A stretch of 64,000 nucleotides of DNA from Utricularia gibba (taxonomy: Eukaryota; Streptophyta; Magnoliopsida; Lamiales; Lentibulariaceae). The position numbers were made by a program, and so were the translations under genes. The DNA lies in NCBI GenBank assembly GCA_002189035.1, contig CM007990.1:2914001-2978000 (forward strand). Direction: 5' to 3'. Under the pieces are notes generated by a model. That model did no database searches. It worked only from the letters and a program-made list of their open reading frames with translations, and was not told the origin of the DNA. Numbering within the stretch: position 1 is the stretch's first letter; each line of letters opens with the position of its first letter. Below are positions 1-9,735 of the stretch, one piece after another.

Positions 1-1455
1 CAAGAGTTCCAACACATCATATCAGAAGGAATTCTCAACTAGAAAAAGATTCGGAATCTGAGGCTGAAGAGGCAAGGCATGGTGAACAGAGGAGAAACAA
101 TAACAACAGCCCTGATGAGTATGATTCATCTGGTGGTGATGATATAGAACGAAGATTTCAAAGAAATTGGAGGCCAAAACGTGGTGTGAGATATGGTGAA
201 AGACCAAGAGGTAGACACACACGTGAACCCAAGGAATTTGAAAACATCAAGATGAAAATCCCTTCTTTTCAAGGAAAAAACGATCCAAATGCCTACTTGC
301 AGTGGGAAACTCATGTGGAGCACGTGTTTGATTGCCATAACTATTCTCAAGCCAAGAAGATTAAGCTTGCTGTTGTTGAGTGAAAAGAAAGTGAAAAGAG
401 AGTGAAAAGAAAGACGTGAATGAAGGAGTTGTAAAAAGAGTGTTACATGCCAGAAATCCCTTTCTTTTGCTCTTGTTTAAAGAGCCTTTGTCACACAACT
501 CTAACCTACAAGAGAATCTTTCTACTTGTATTAAACTGGTTTTGCAGGAATTCAATGATGTTTTTCCTGAAGAATTACCTGGATTACCTCCATACCGAGG
601 AATAGAACATCAAATTGACCTTGTTCCTGGTGCTCATGGCTAAGGGAATCCATGGCTAAGAACTCATGGCTAAGGGAATCCATGGCTAAGAACATCAAAT
701 CTTTCTACCTATAGGGCCAACCCTGAAGAAACCAAAGAAATCCTACGCCAAGTAGAAGAACTCATGGCTAAGGGAATGGTGAGGGAAAGTGTGAGTCGAT
801 GCTCAGTTCCAGTATTATTGGTGCCAAAACATGATGGAACATGGAGAATGCGCACTGATTGTCGAGCCATTAACCAAATAATGGTTAAGTAAAGTCATCC
901 TATTCCTAGACTTGATGATATGTTAGATGAATTACATGGATCATGCATTTTCTCTATAATTGATTTGCGTAGTGGATATCATCAAATTAGGATGAGAAAG
1001 GGGGATGAATGGAAGGATGCTTTCAAAACTAAGTTTCGTTTATATGAATGGTTGGTTATGCCTTTTGGATTGACTAACGCACCTAGTACTTTTATAAAGT
1101 TAATGAATCATGTACTGCGTCCCTTCCTTGGTAGATTTGTTGTTTTATACTTTGATAATATTCTTGTGTATAGTAAGACACTGGATGAACATACATGTCA
1201 TTTACGTGAGGTGTTGCTCGTCTTTAGAAAAGAGTGTTTGTATGATAATATCAAAAAGTGCGACTTTTGCACAAACAAAATCTTTTTTCTTGGCTATATT
1301 GTAAGTGATTCAGGAATTTTAGTAGATGAAGACAAGGTGAAAGCAATTAGAGAATGGTCAACTCCTACCACAGTTAGAGAACTGCGCAGTTTTCATGGAT
1401 TGGCTAGCTTTTACCGTCGTTTTGTCAAGGATTTAGTCTTGAACTCCTACCACAA
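1..1455 (+). mobile_element. CRM-like Ty3/gypsy fragment, gag and RT, dead
   Basis: The window opens inside a gypsy gag. Up to about 383 the frame reads acidic/Arg-rich sequence and then KMKIPSFQGKNDPNAYLQW, the start of a retrotransposon gag domain close to the one at 27.5 kb. The rest of gag and all of the protease are missing. At 416-643 the frame resumes just before reverse transcriptase ([20 protein letters not shown]), and RT motifs continue to 1455 ([20 protein letters not shown]). RT has an in-frame TAA at 890-892 and the catalytic YxDD box at 1148-1159 reads YFDN, so the second catalytic Asp is lost. RNase H and integrase are absent. The clade call rests on similarity to the 25.6-31.9 kb element. 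Relic; no activity expected. Confidence 0.85.
633..697. repeat. Short tandem duplication inside the RT relic
   Basis: A unit of about 32 bp containing two CATGGCTAAG boxes occurs twice head to tail. The same core, CATGGCTAAGGGAAT, occurs once in its proper coding place near 762 (the RT segment ELMAKGM). The duplicated block interrupts the frame after LVPGA, so it looks like local template slippage using the downstream sequence. Confidence 0.8.
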
Positions 1456-1931
1456 TTGATTGGAGGGTCGTATCATTTAGTCTTGAACAGGTATTTGGGA
1501 GGTTGTTACAGTGCAACCCGACAAGGCACCAGCATCATTGCCAAGATGATCGTGTTCTTCTTGTGGGCGATGATGAAGAAGCTTCCAATCAACTTGGGAT
1601 GGTGGATTGCGACCCAAATGTATTCCATCACCGCTAACAATGAAAGAGTGGATTTGCTTCTCTCATCACCAGGCTTGCCCAACATCTCAAAATGAACCTT
1701 GACAAACAGACCCCTCAAGTAGATAATTATTTCCGTTATCTATATTTGGATGACTTGTTTTCTGGCAGCTACTTGAAGGAAGTTGAGGGAAGGCTGTTTT
1801 CGTGCAAGTGGGTACCAAGAGTATCATCACTTCCATGCCCCCCTCAATTGTGAATCTATCTGGTGCGCCAACAGACGTTCCTCTCACCACTGCACCTTCA
1901 AACCCCACCAAACACACCCTGCTGCTAGTGT
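1456..1931. other. Unrecognised 0.48-kb stretch
   Basis: Moderately GC-rich sequence between the gypsy relic and the first copia LTR. Overlapping short open frames exist on both strands, but none contains a motif I recognise. It directly abuts the outer end of the minus-strand LTR at 1932, so it may be the old target sequence of that element. Confidence 0.4.
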
Positions 1932-2246
1932 TGTTGTAAGAAAAATAGAGTCTTGGGAAGTAACAAAAAGGTAATGCTTATGAGATCACCTTGGATGAAA
2001 AACGACTCATGAACAATAAGAATGACCGAAAACCTAATTGACACGCATTCCTAGTAGGGTTTATATATACCAATACCTAGGTTACCCAACAGTGGGCCAC
2101 AATCATTGAAAACACACAAAAAGCCCAATAACTCGAATCCAACACTTCCATGCTCGAACCCAACACCTTTTTTTATCTGAAAATATGACATTATGACACA
2201 AGTTTCCAATTACCTTCAAGCTTTGGATTGAGGCTGATCTCCAACA
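1932..2246 (-). repeat. Copia LTR, minus orientation (3' LTR)
   Basis: It starts TGTTG and ends CCAACA on the plus strand, and is the reverse complement of the LTR at 2608-2927 (same family, small differences only). Internal sequence on its right ends in a polypurine tract (plus strand CTCCCCCCAGACC, 2247-2259) next to a copia RNase H end, so this is the 3' LTR of a minus-strand copia element. Confidence 0.9.
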
Positions 2247-2607
2247 CTCCCCCCAGACCGAGATCTCCCAACTTGAGAAAGTCTTCCATAGTCATGAGAT
2301 TCATGTTCTTCCTTGCTAGCGCAAACTGAACTCTGTTCAAACCTTTGGTGAGCCCATCAGCAAGCTGATTCCCACTCTCAACATACTGCACTTTAATCTT
2401 CTTCTCCTTGATGTAATTCCTTATGACATGATACCTGATTCTTATGTGTTTGGCTTTGCTGAAGTTCGTCGTATCCTTGGCAATGGAGATTGCAGCTCAA
2501 TTATCCATAAGCAGATGTGTAGCTTCATGTTGTATGAATCCAAGTTCGTTTAGCATCTGCCTGAACCAAACACAATAGTTCGAAGCATGTGCTGGTGAGA
2601 TGTATTC
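2247..2607 (-). mobile_element. Copia RNase H C-terminus and polypurine tract (minus)
   Basis: Read on the minus strand this is the end of a Ty1/copia polyprotein: EYISPAHASNYCVWFRQML, then the DN-AI-IAK segment, then QYVESGNQLADGLTKGL, the standard copia RNase H tail. The DN motif is followed by an in-frame TGA. The fragment is cut at 2607 exactly where a plus-strand LTR of the same family begins, so the rest of this element is missing. Confidence 0.85.
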
Positions 2608-2927
2608 TGTTGGAGATCAGCCTCAATCCAAAGTTTGAAGGTGATTGGAAGTACTAATCTTGTGTTATAATGTTATATTTCAGATAAAAGGTGTTGAGTT
2701 CGAGCATGGAAGTGTTGGATTCGAGTTGTTTGGCTTTTTGTGTGTTTTCAATGATTGTGGCCCACTGTTGGGTAACCTAGGTATTGGGTATATATAAACC
2801 CTACTAGGAATGCGTGTCTATGAAGGTTTTCGGTCATTCTTATTGTTCATGAGTCGTTTTTCATCCAAGGTGATCTCATAAGCATTTCCTTTTTGTTACT
2901 TCCCAAGACTCTATTTTTCTTGCAACA
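2608..2927 (+). repeat. Copia 5' LTR, plus orientation
   Basis: A 320-bp LTR running from TGTTGGAGATC to CTTGCAACA, followed three bases later by a primer binding site. It contains a TATATAAACC box near 2790. With the 1932-2246 LTR it forms a head-to-head inverted pair separated by 361 bp. Confidence 0.92.
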
Positions 2928-2930
2928 ACA

Positions 2931-2942
2931 TGGTATCAGGGC
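2931..2942 (+). promoter_or_regulatory. Primer binding site, initiator tRNA-Met type
   Basis: TGGTATCAGGGC, one mismatch from the TGGTATCAGAGC complementary to the 3' end of plant initiator tRNA-Met. It lies 3 bp downstream of the LTR end, which fixes that LTR as a 5' LTR. Confidence 0.85.
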
Positions 2943-3049
2943 AGTAAGGTTCTCAAACCTGTGTTCGTTTCAGTGTTTTATATACCGTTCAGCGTTTTTT
3001 ACTTGGTAGATTACCAAGTATCAACCCAAAGCTTGTCAAGCGGTGGGTA

Positions 3050-4846
3050 TGATGGCATCTGGTGGAGGACCTCCAATATTTGATGGTTTAGAGTATGGAA
3101 GATGGGTCAAAAAGATGCGCAGCTAACTTCGGGTCAGAAAGATTTGGGATGTTGTTGAAAGGGAGATTCCGGCTTTTACAATAACAAGCAAATCCACATC
3201 AGAACAGCAAGAGGAAGCTGAGTATCTTCAACAGAGAAAAGATGAAGCAATGGATGCCTTGTATCAAGCCATCTCTGAACATTTATTCGATGAGATTGCA
3301 GAGTGTGAATCAGCAAAAGAAATATGAGATACTCTGAAATCCCATTATGAAGGCGATGCCAAACTCAGAGAGATATTATGCAAAAACAAGCTGGAGGACA
3401 TTGAGAGGAACAAAATGTTAGACAATGAAACAATACAAGTCTATTATGAACGTATTGCGAAGCTTGTGAAGGAGATTCGAGGATTAGGGGAAAACTTGAG
3501 GATCAAAAGGTGATTAGCAACGCAATCATGAGCCTACCTGCAAGATTCGAGCCAAAGTTATGTGCACTTGAGACAGAAAGAAAAATCCTTGACATTATTG
3601 AAGGAAAGCTCCATCAGCTGTATCCTGAATATCCTGTTACACCAGAGCCAACATTTAGAGAGTTCATTATTGAGTTGCAATCTACAGAAAAGAGATTGGA
3701 ACTAAGAGATGGTTATGAAGTTGAGAAAACTTATGGTGAAGCTGCTCTCCTCACCAAAATGCAGAATATGAATATAACCTCAGGTGCAATTAACAATGTC
3801 AAGGATGTCAAATCAACAGCCATCAAACAATCACCAACGTCAATCCCCACATCAACGATGGGCAATCAGAAGTGCAGGCATTGTGACAAATCCAACCATA
3901 AGAGTGAAGATTGTTGGACTTTAAGCACAAATGCTTGCAAGCATTGTAACAAACAGAATCACAGGAGTGAGTTTTGTTGGTGGAAGCCTGATGCTTTGTG
4001 CACGAAATGCAATCAAAGAGGCCATCTTGACAAGGTATGTGGAATGTCAAATCCAATAAAAGTTGAGCATAACAAGAAGGCTACTTCCAGGGAAGAGAAA
4101 TCACATGCATCCTTTACCTACTTTGAAAATGAGCCAGAAATATCTTTTAAAGATCCTTTTGAGTATGAGTGTGCTCTAATGACAGTAGCCTCAGATGCTA
4201 AAGGCTGGTACTTGGACTCTGGCGCCTCCTATCATGTATGTTGTGATACAAGGTCATTTCTCAAGCTTGAAAAGATTGGGAAGGAGGTAAGCACGTGCAC
4301 TGGTGAAAATATTGGCATTGTGGGCAAAAGAAGCATTTTACTCTTGCTAAAAGAAGGAATTGTTCAAGTTGATGATGTTTATTATTCACCAAACCTCAAA
4401 CAGAACCTGTTGAGCTTTGGCCAATTAAGCAGGCAAGGTTTTTACATTGAGCTGATGAAGGATGCTGGTGGTATAACCACTACAGTTAAGGTTGCTGATC
4501 CAAAAACGAAGATTGAATTCCATGCTGTGTTAACCACCTACAACCTCTACCAAATCATGGTCAGTGATCATAAAAGGTTTATTTTCTCACGTCAGGATCA
4601 AAGCAGCCTTTGGCACAAACGTTTTGGGCACTATAGCTTCAACAATCTGAAAATATTGTAGAAGAATAAGGAAGTACTGGAATTGAAAGACATCAAGTTT
4701 GCTAATGCCATATGTGAGGTGTGCCATCAAAATAAACAGTGTAGAAAGCCCTTTTATTCTAGTGATTCAGTAGCAAAGGAGAAATTAGAGCTTGTGCATA
4801 CAGATTTTTGTGGACCATTTAACGAATGTTCATTAAGGGGAGTACA
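3050..4846 (+). pseudogene. Ty1/copia gag-protease-integrase start, truncated
   Basis: The polyprotein starts at the ATG at 3050 or 3053 (MMASGGGPPIFDG). A UBN2-type gag follows, broken by stops near 3123 and 3326 and a frameshift near 3495-3510. The open part, 3510-4661, contains three CCHC zinc knuckles in a row (CRHCDKSNHKSEDC; CKHCNKQNHRSEFC; a diverged CTKCNQRGHLDKVC), the aspartic protease motif WYLDSGASYHVC and the pre-integrase HHCC domain (LWHKRFGH, then CEVCHQNK after a stop). The integrase core is entered at LVHTDFCGPF, which has its first catalytic Asp, and sequence identity ends at about 4846. RT and RNase H are absent. It belongs to the LTR at 2608. Confidence 0.88.
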
Positions 4847-6246
4847 CATTACAAGCGTACGGGTTAATGTCGCCATTGTTTCATACCAAACGCAATTACA
4901 ACTGGATTCATGGGTTGCTTTCCACAACTTCCGGGGTGCGTACACATTAGCCCTCATCCCCGTTGCATCAAGCTGCGTCACTGTACACAAGAAGATCCTG
5001 ATCCATCTAAGGTAACGCATGAAACAGGCCTTGCGGTCAGCATACATTGGATACTATGAATTTGTTGCAGCAGATTCTTTGGCCAAAGACGAGCTCGTGC
5101 GCACTAAGTCATCATCACCAAAAGCTTCGCGAAGAGGATCTCATTCCAAGCATCCGGCACCCCAGGCAAGCACCAGTGGCTGCAGTCTTGAAAACGCCAA
5201 TCTGATGCCTTGTCCCTCTCGTTGTACCATCTTCTTCAGAATACGGATGGATGCCCATCTTTGCGGTAGTCTGTCATTCTTGTTATGTTGAGATATGATA
5301 CTCGAGTTCTCATTCCACTCAGCACTTGCTCCAAAACAAGCATCTTGTCCAGGTAAGGAGTGAGGTACTTGTGGTTTGTTATTGGCTCTGTTTCGTTGCT
5401 GCATTGCCCACCTGAGTTCCACTGCCCGCCCCTTCAAGCGCAACCGCAAAGCATTGTGAGGAACACAAAGAATCACAGCTAGATCCCTCGATTCATGTAC
5501 CGGTGTGGATTTGCAGGAAACTGGAGCTCACCTAAAATGAGATGCCGAGTAGCCTCTGAAGAAGATCAGGGACTTGTTTGGGTTGATATTCGAGTCGATC
5601 CACCCATGTCGTCAAAGCTTTTCGATACGCTTCGATATCATTCAGTTCTTTGTACACGTGTTTGCCCTCTTGATAGTAATCCTTCCTGCGGCATACATAA
5701 GATGTAACATGACAGGGAGCTTCAGTTTAAGGTTCTTGTCACGGAAACATGGAATTTTTACCCTGCTGTAGTCTTCTCATGAGTCCACCAATGTCCACTG
5801 TTGAAAACAATGATGTCTGCATCTGTATATCTTGCCGAAGACTTGCCCATAAGATCTAGTCTTAAGGTTTCCTTCTTTTTTCCGTTTTTCGAGCCAACAA
5901 TCCACTCTTGAACCAGGTAAGGCGCCATGAAGAACTCTACTGTGCAGTTGTATTCCTGCAATCACCGTCCACGCACACAGTTATGTGGCGTCATCCATCA
6001 GCTGGGATCAGAAAGACTTTAACCGTCGAAGGCGTTAGCAGGCTTACTTGGAAGATGAAGGAAAAATGAGCATCGTTCCTGAAACTCTGCCTCCCCTTTT
6101 CCTCATATAATGTAGTCTCATCTTTCACAGATTGCTTCAAAATGCATATCAAAGATTCCCACATGTTGCTGTTGAGAGAGTCCCCCACGAAAACCAGGCG
6201 TTTCCCTTTTAGTAATTCCAACATGTGCTTTCCGTCCAACCGGAAA
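4847..6246 (-). pseudogene. Trichome-birefringence-like (TBL/PMR5) gene remnant
   Basis: On the minus strand four exons of a plant TBL wall-polysaccharide O-acetyltransferase can be read: about 6246-6048 (LDGKHMLELL and the GDSL-like GDSLNSNMWES), 5955-5762 (EYNCTVEFF, VFNSGHWWTHEKT), 5685-5532 (frameshifted, then NPNKSLIFFRGYSASHF) and 5432-5104 ([38 protein letters not shown]). Introns of 92, 76 and 99 bp with GT-AG ends remain, so this is a DNA-level copy and not a processed one. The N-terminal third, with the usual signal anchor and first Cys-rich part, is missing. There is a 1-nt frameshift in exon 3 and an in-frame TGA at 5236-5238. The family normally acts in the Golgi. Both sides are retrotransposon DNA. 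Confidence 0.85.
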
Positions 6247-6249
6247 GCG

Positions 6250-6373
6250 TGCAATGTTGAGCATCCCTGTGTTTGACGTATACCGTATTCCAAGATCTGT
6301 GTTTGGAGTTTCTCAAAAATTTTAAATTCTGCTTCTTTTGTGACATATGATGTCTATGAGAAACCCAACAATC
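6250..6373 (+). repeat. 3' end of the 1.4-kb copia LTR (fragment)
   Basis: About 120 bp matching the last part of the LTRs at 34825-36292 and 16161-17298, ending GAGAAACCCAACA. The Tekay RT frame on the minus strand runs right up to this end (6374), so the fragment sits inside that gypsy. Its 5' part has been replaced by the TBL remnant. Confidence 0.75.
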
Positions 6374-6606
6374 AGATCCATATATATGGCTGGTGCATTC
6401 ATCAACCCAAAAGAAACCACCTTGCACTCGGAGTTCCCATACCTACTTTTAAAAGCTGTCTTAGGAATATCCTCGTCCTTCACACACAACTGATGGTTCC
6501 CTGAGCGTTAATCCAACTTGGAGAAAATCGTTGCTCGTTGCAACTGGTCAAATAAATCATCTATTCTTGATAATGGATACTTATTCTTCACTGTCACCTG
6601 TTGAAA
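6374..6606 (-). mobile_element. Tekay-like gypsy reverse transcriptase fragment
   Basis: The minus-strand frame reads [20 protein letters not shown], then a stop-broken RSGNHQ segment, then FGLMNAPAIYMDL. This is the RT of a Del/Tekay chromovirus. It continues the reading frame that stops at KELN near 6860 and is separated from it by an inserted copia LTR piece (6607-6859). Confidence 0.8.
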
Positions 6607-6680
6607 TTCAGAGTCCGATGGGTCAGGCAAGTGCACGCGTGAAGCCCAAGTACACAAGAAACGTAGATCACAATAGAAAA

Positions 6681-6854
6681 GATTAGGCCCACTGTTGGGG
6701 TAACCTAGGTATTGGGTATATATAAACCCTACTAGAAATGCGTGTCAATTAGGTTTTCGGTCATTCTTATTATTCATAATTCGTTTTTCATCCAAGATGA
6801 TCTAATAAATATTACCTTTTTGTTACTTCCCAAGACTCTATTTTTCTTGCAACA
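6681..6854 (+). repeat. Copia LTR fragment (same family as 2608-2927)
   Basis: The 3' 174 bp of the short copia LTR, from the GGCCCACTG region to TTGCAACA. It is followed by ACATG, the first bases of that element's internal region, so it derives from a 5' LTR. About 75 bp of unrecognised sequence (6607-6680) precedes it. It interrupts the Tekay RT. Confidence 0.85.
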
Positions 6855-6859
6855 ACATG

Positions 6860-7902
6860 TTGAGTTCTTGTAGTCATAACACTATCTCAAACTTCCATCT
6901 TTCTTCTTGACAAATAGAACTGGCACTCCCCATGATGATGTACTTGGCCTAATACGTCCCATGTCCAGTAGTTCACGTAGTTGCTTCTACTGCTCCATCT
7001 GCTCTCAATGCGCCATGGGGTATGGGGCCTTGGATATTGGTTTTTTGATAGCAACTCAATCGACAGCTCCACTTCCCATCTAGGTGGATGACCTAGTAGC
7101 TCATCTGGGAAGACATCACTGAACTCATTTACAATTGGAATGGTAATTGGTGTGCTAGGAAAATTATCTAGAGACGCATCCTTCTCAAACCGTAGTAGCT
7201 TCCAATCCTTTAGTCTTAGTTCCCTCCTCCCACAATCAATCAGCAGCTCAAACTTGACCAGCCAATCCATTCCCAAGATTACATCAAAGTCAAATAGTTC
7301 TAACTCCCTTAAATCCACTAGAAGCCACTTGTCACCAATCTCAACCAGGCATTGGGGGTATATCTTCCTAGACCTAAGTTTATAAGGCCCTGCTAGGGTT
7401 ACCACCTTGGTAAACTGATACGACCCTCCAATCAACAAGTGATTGGCAAACCAGATCTTGGTTGAAAGAAGCAATCTCTCAAGGAAAAGAAGTTGGCCCT
7501 CAAAGATTAAAAGATCCTTGCAATCCAAACTATGAAATGATACCACACTCATAGAATCAAGGATATTAAAAGAAGTGATATGCCTAGAACTCTCCGCTTC
7601 GATCATTGCAAACACACGAGGCTTTGTAGTTGCTCTGTCCTTGGTCGCACCTCCATGCATCCTTCTAGTGGTCCTGAATGGAAATTCAGCAATTAAACGG
7701 CCTTCATTCCCACAAGCAAACATAGTTACCATCATATACTCTTGATGAAGTCTGTCAAACTCCATTTTTTTGGCATGTCTCAACTCATCCGGAAAGAAGT
7801 TTTCATAAAACACAGTCTTGAATTCTGTCCAGGTGGTGTCTAAACCATTCACAACATTGCCGTCAATGCTCCTCCGCCATGCTGCAGCATCGTTCTCATC
7901 TC
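6860..7902 (-). mobile_element. Tekay-like gypsy gag end, protease and RT start
   Basis: A minus-strand open frame of 321 codons (7852-6887) holds the second half of gag (TWTEFKTVFYENFFPDELR), a retropepsin region ending in FDVILGMDWL, which is typical of Del/Tekay chromoviruses, and the start of RT (NEFSDVFPDELLGHPP). It then goes out of frame into RT sequence ending YYKELN-like. The expected gag CCHC knuckle is reduced to a short ACGNEGRL remnant. The N-terminal part of the same gag is at 9006-9389, on the other side of the inserted element at 7908-9000. Confidence 0.82.
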
Positions 7903-9005
7903 CTTAGTGATGAGTTTGCTTACAATAGAACCATGCATCTGACTACTAAATTATCTCCATTTGAAGTCGTTTATGGTTTTAATCCTCTTACACCTTTGGA
8001 TATGTTACCTTTGCCTTGTGATGAGAAAGTTAGTTTGGATGGCAAGAAGAGAGCTGATGCAATCAGAAGATTGCATGAAAAGGTGAAACAACAGATTGAA
8101 TGCAACAATGCAAAGTATGCATCAGCAGCAAACAAGGGGAGACGCAAAGTTGTATTTGAACCTGGAGATTGGGTTTAGCTTCATCTTAGGAAGGAGAGAT
8201 TTCCCACAAAGAGAAAGTCCAAACTTCTACCTCGTGGAGATGGCCCTTTCCAAGTTGTTGAGCGCGTTAATGATAATGCGTACAAGCTAGATTTACCAGG
8301 TGAGTATTCTGTTCATTCAACTTTCAATGTTGCTGATTTGTCTCTTTTCGACATGGATACAGATTCAGGGACGAATCTTCCTAAAGAAAGGGGGGATGAT
8401 GAGCCCCAAGAAGATAATGAAGTGTATTTGAAGAATGATGAGGAGTTTGTTCAAGTGAACAAATTAGAAAGAAAGATGATTCCACCAGGACCAATGACTA
8501 GGAGCAAGACAAAGATGGTTGAAGATACACTTAAGCGTCTACTCAATACCATTGGAATCAAACATGGGCTTGAAGACATCCCATCAAAAGAGCTCAACTA
8601 CTTGAAGATGGACTTAACTTAGAGCATTGGGCTTGTTAGACTTTTCTATTTCATTTAGTTTGGACTATGTAATGTTAGAGCCCAATTCTAGAGTATAAAT
8701 ACTCTAGAGATGTACTAATTCAGGATCTTTGGTCATTTTATGTATCTTGTGAGGATTCCCTTCTCCTTTGAGTGCTTGAACACTCTTAACTTATCAAGCT
8801 TTGAGCTTGTGGCGTTCTAGGATTATCACTTCCAATCAATCTCTCTTTTCTGAAGTGTGGCTCCTAATTTTCTTTGTTTCGAAGTCTGGTTGCAAGAGAT
8901 TTATTCTCTTGAGGGTAGACTTGGGTGGGTTCTCTTCTAAGCTTCAAAATCACCTCTTTTTTGTGGGTTGCTAATCTCTGTAGATTAGAGGGTCACATCA
9001 CTTAG
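7903..9005 (+). mobile_element. Internally deleted CRM-like element with target duplication
   Basis: CTTAG at 7903-7907 and 9001-9005 is a perfect 5-bp target duplication. The element starts with the LTR terminus TGATGAG and jumps at once into integrase sequence (TTTGCTTACAATAG, equivalent to 30855 in the full element). It then continues colinearly through the integrase C-terminus, the polypurine tract and a complete 604-bp 3' LTR (8397-9000). Nearly all of the 5' LTR, leader, gag, protease, RT, RNase H and most of integrase are gone. The remaining frame has one stop (TAG near 8176, where the full copy has Trp). It is inserted in the Tekay gag. Confidence 0.88.
8397..9000 (+). repeat. CRM-like 3' LTR (604 bp)
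   Basis: TGATGAGCCCC to GGGTCACATCA, the same length as both LTRs of the full element at 25647-31941. Its first 220 bp encode the C-terminal end of the polyprotein, with the stop near 8620. A TATAAATA box lies at 8694-8701. Confidence 0.9.
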
Positions 9006-9389
9006 GTGCTTGTATCAACTCTAACTTCTCTTCCAACCTCAGAATCTAGGCTTCTGCCTCGTCAAGTGTTCCTGACTTGAAAGTTTGGTCACCGACCTTC
9101 TTGAGTGACTCATGGTAATCGTTTGCTTCCTTGACATTTTTGCAAGCTGCCTTTCACTAGCAACTGCCTTGCCTGAGTTCCCCACATTATTCCTCATCAC
9201 ATTAGCACACACATTAGTGAGGCTTGTCACAGCTGCAGACAACTTTTGAAATAGCTCTTGCATGGCTTCTTCACGTCCAGACCTTGCTAATGCCCTTGGC
9301 ATTGTGTCTGGTTCACGAGACTCCTGACTTGGTTCCTCAGACACCTCAGTGCTTACTGACTTTCCCCTACGAGTTCCTCTTCTAACCAT
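9006..9389 (-). mobile_element. Tekay-like gypsy gag N-terminus
   Basis: The gag starts at ATG 9389 (MVRRGTRRGKS) and runs through a low-complexity N-terminal region to a frame reading LDEAEA-ILRLEEKLELIQ, the front of the retrotransposon gag domain, with one stop and a frameshift. It is cut at 9005 by the CRM-like insertion. The gag continues from 7902 downward. Confidence 0.75.
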
Positions 9390-9473
9390 CTTGCAAACTT
9401 GTGATCACACATATGTAAATGACACCCTTCAATGATTATCACACATAAAACGTTTTAAACCTTTTAAACCTTT

Positions 9474-9485
9474 GCTCTGATACCA
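9474..9485 (-). promoter_or_regulatory. Primer binding site of the Tekay-like element
   Basis: GCTCTGATACCA is the exact reverse complement of TGGTATCAGAGC, so it primes from initiator tRNA-Met on the minus strand. It sits 85 bp upstream of the gag ATG and next to the LTR end at 9489. Confidence 0.85.
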
Positions 9486-9488
9486 CAC

Positions 9489-9735
9489 TGTCAAGAGGCA
9501 GCAGTCATGACTGTCAAGCCCTAGATATAGGACTCTAACGCAACCTTACCCACGTAATTTACATAGAGAACAACTTAGGCCCTATTTACATACATATTGT
9601 TACGTCACTAGCTTAGAATGCATAAGAACGACGGCAAGCCTAAATGAGACACATCCACAAGCACACCTTATTATCCTACAGCCGCTAAGTAGCTCTCCAC
9701 ATATTGGAAAGGCACACTCTTACTTTGGTTGATCA
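9489..9735 (-). repeat. Remnant of Tekay-like 5' LTR
   Basis: The LTR end (plus strand TGTCAAGAGG) starts three bases after the primer site. The sequence reaches only to about 9735, where Athila RNase H/linker coding begins, so most of the LTR is missing. The exact outer limit is uncertain. Confidence 0.55.
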
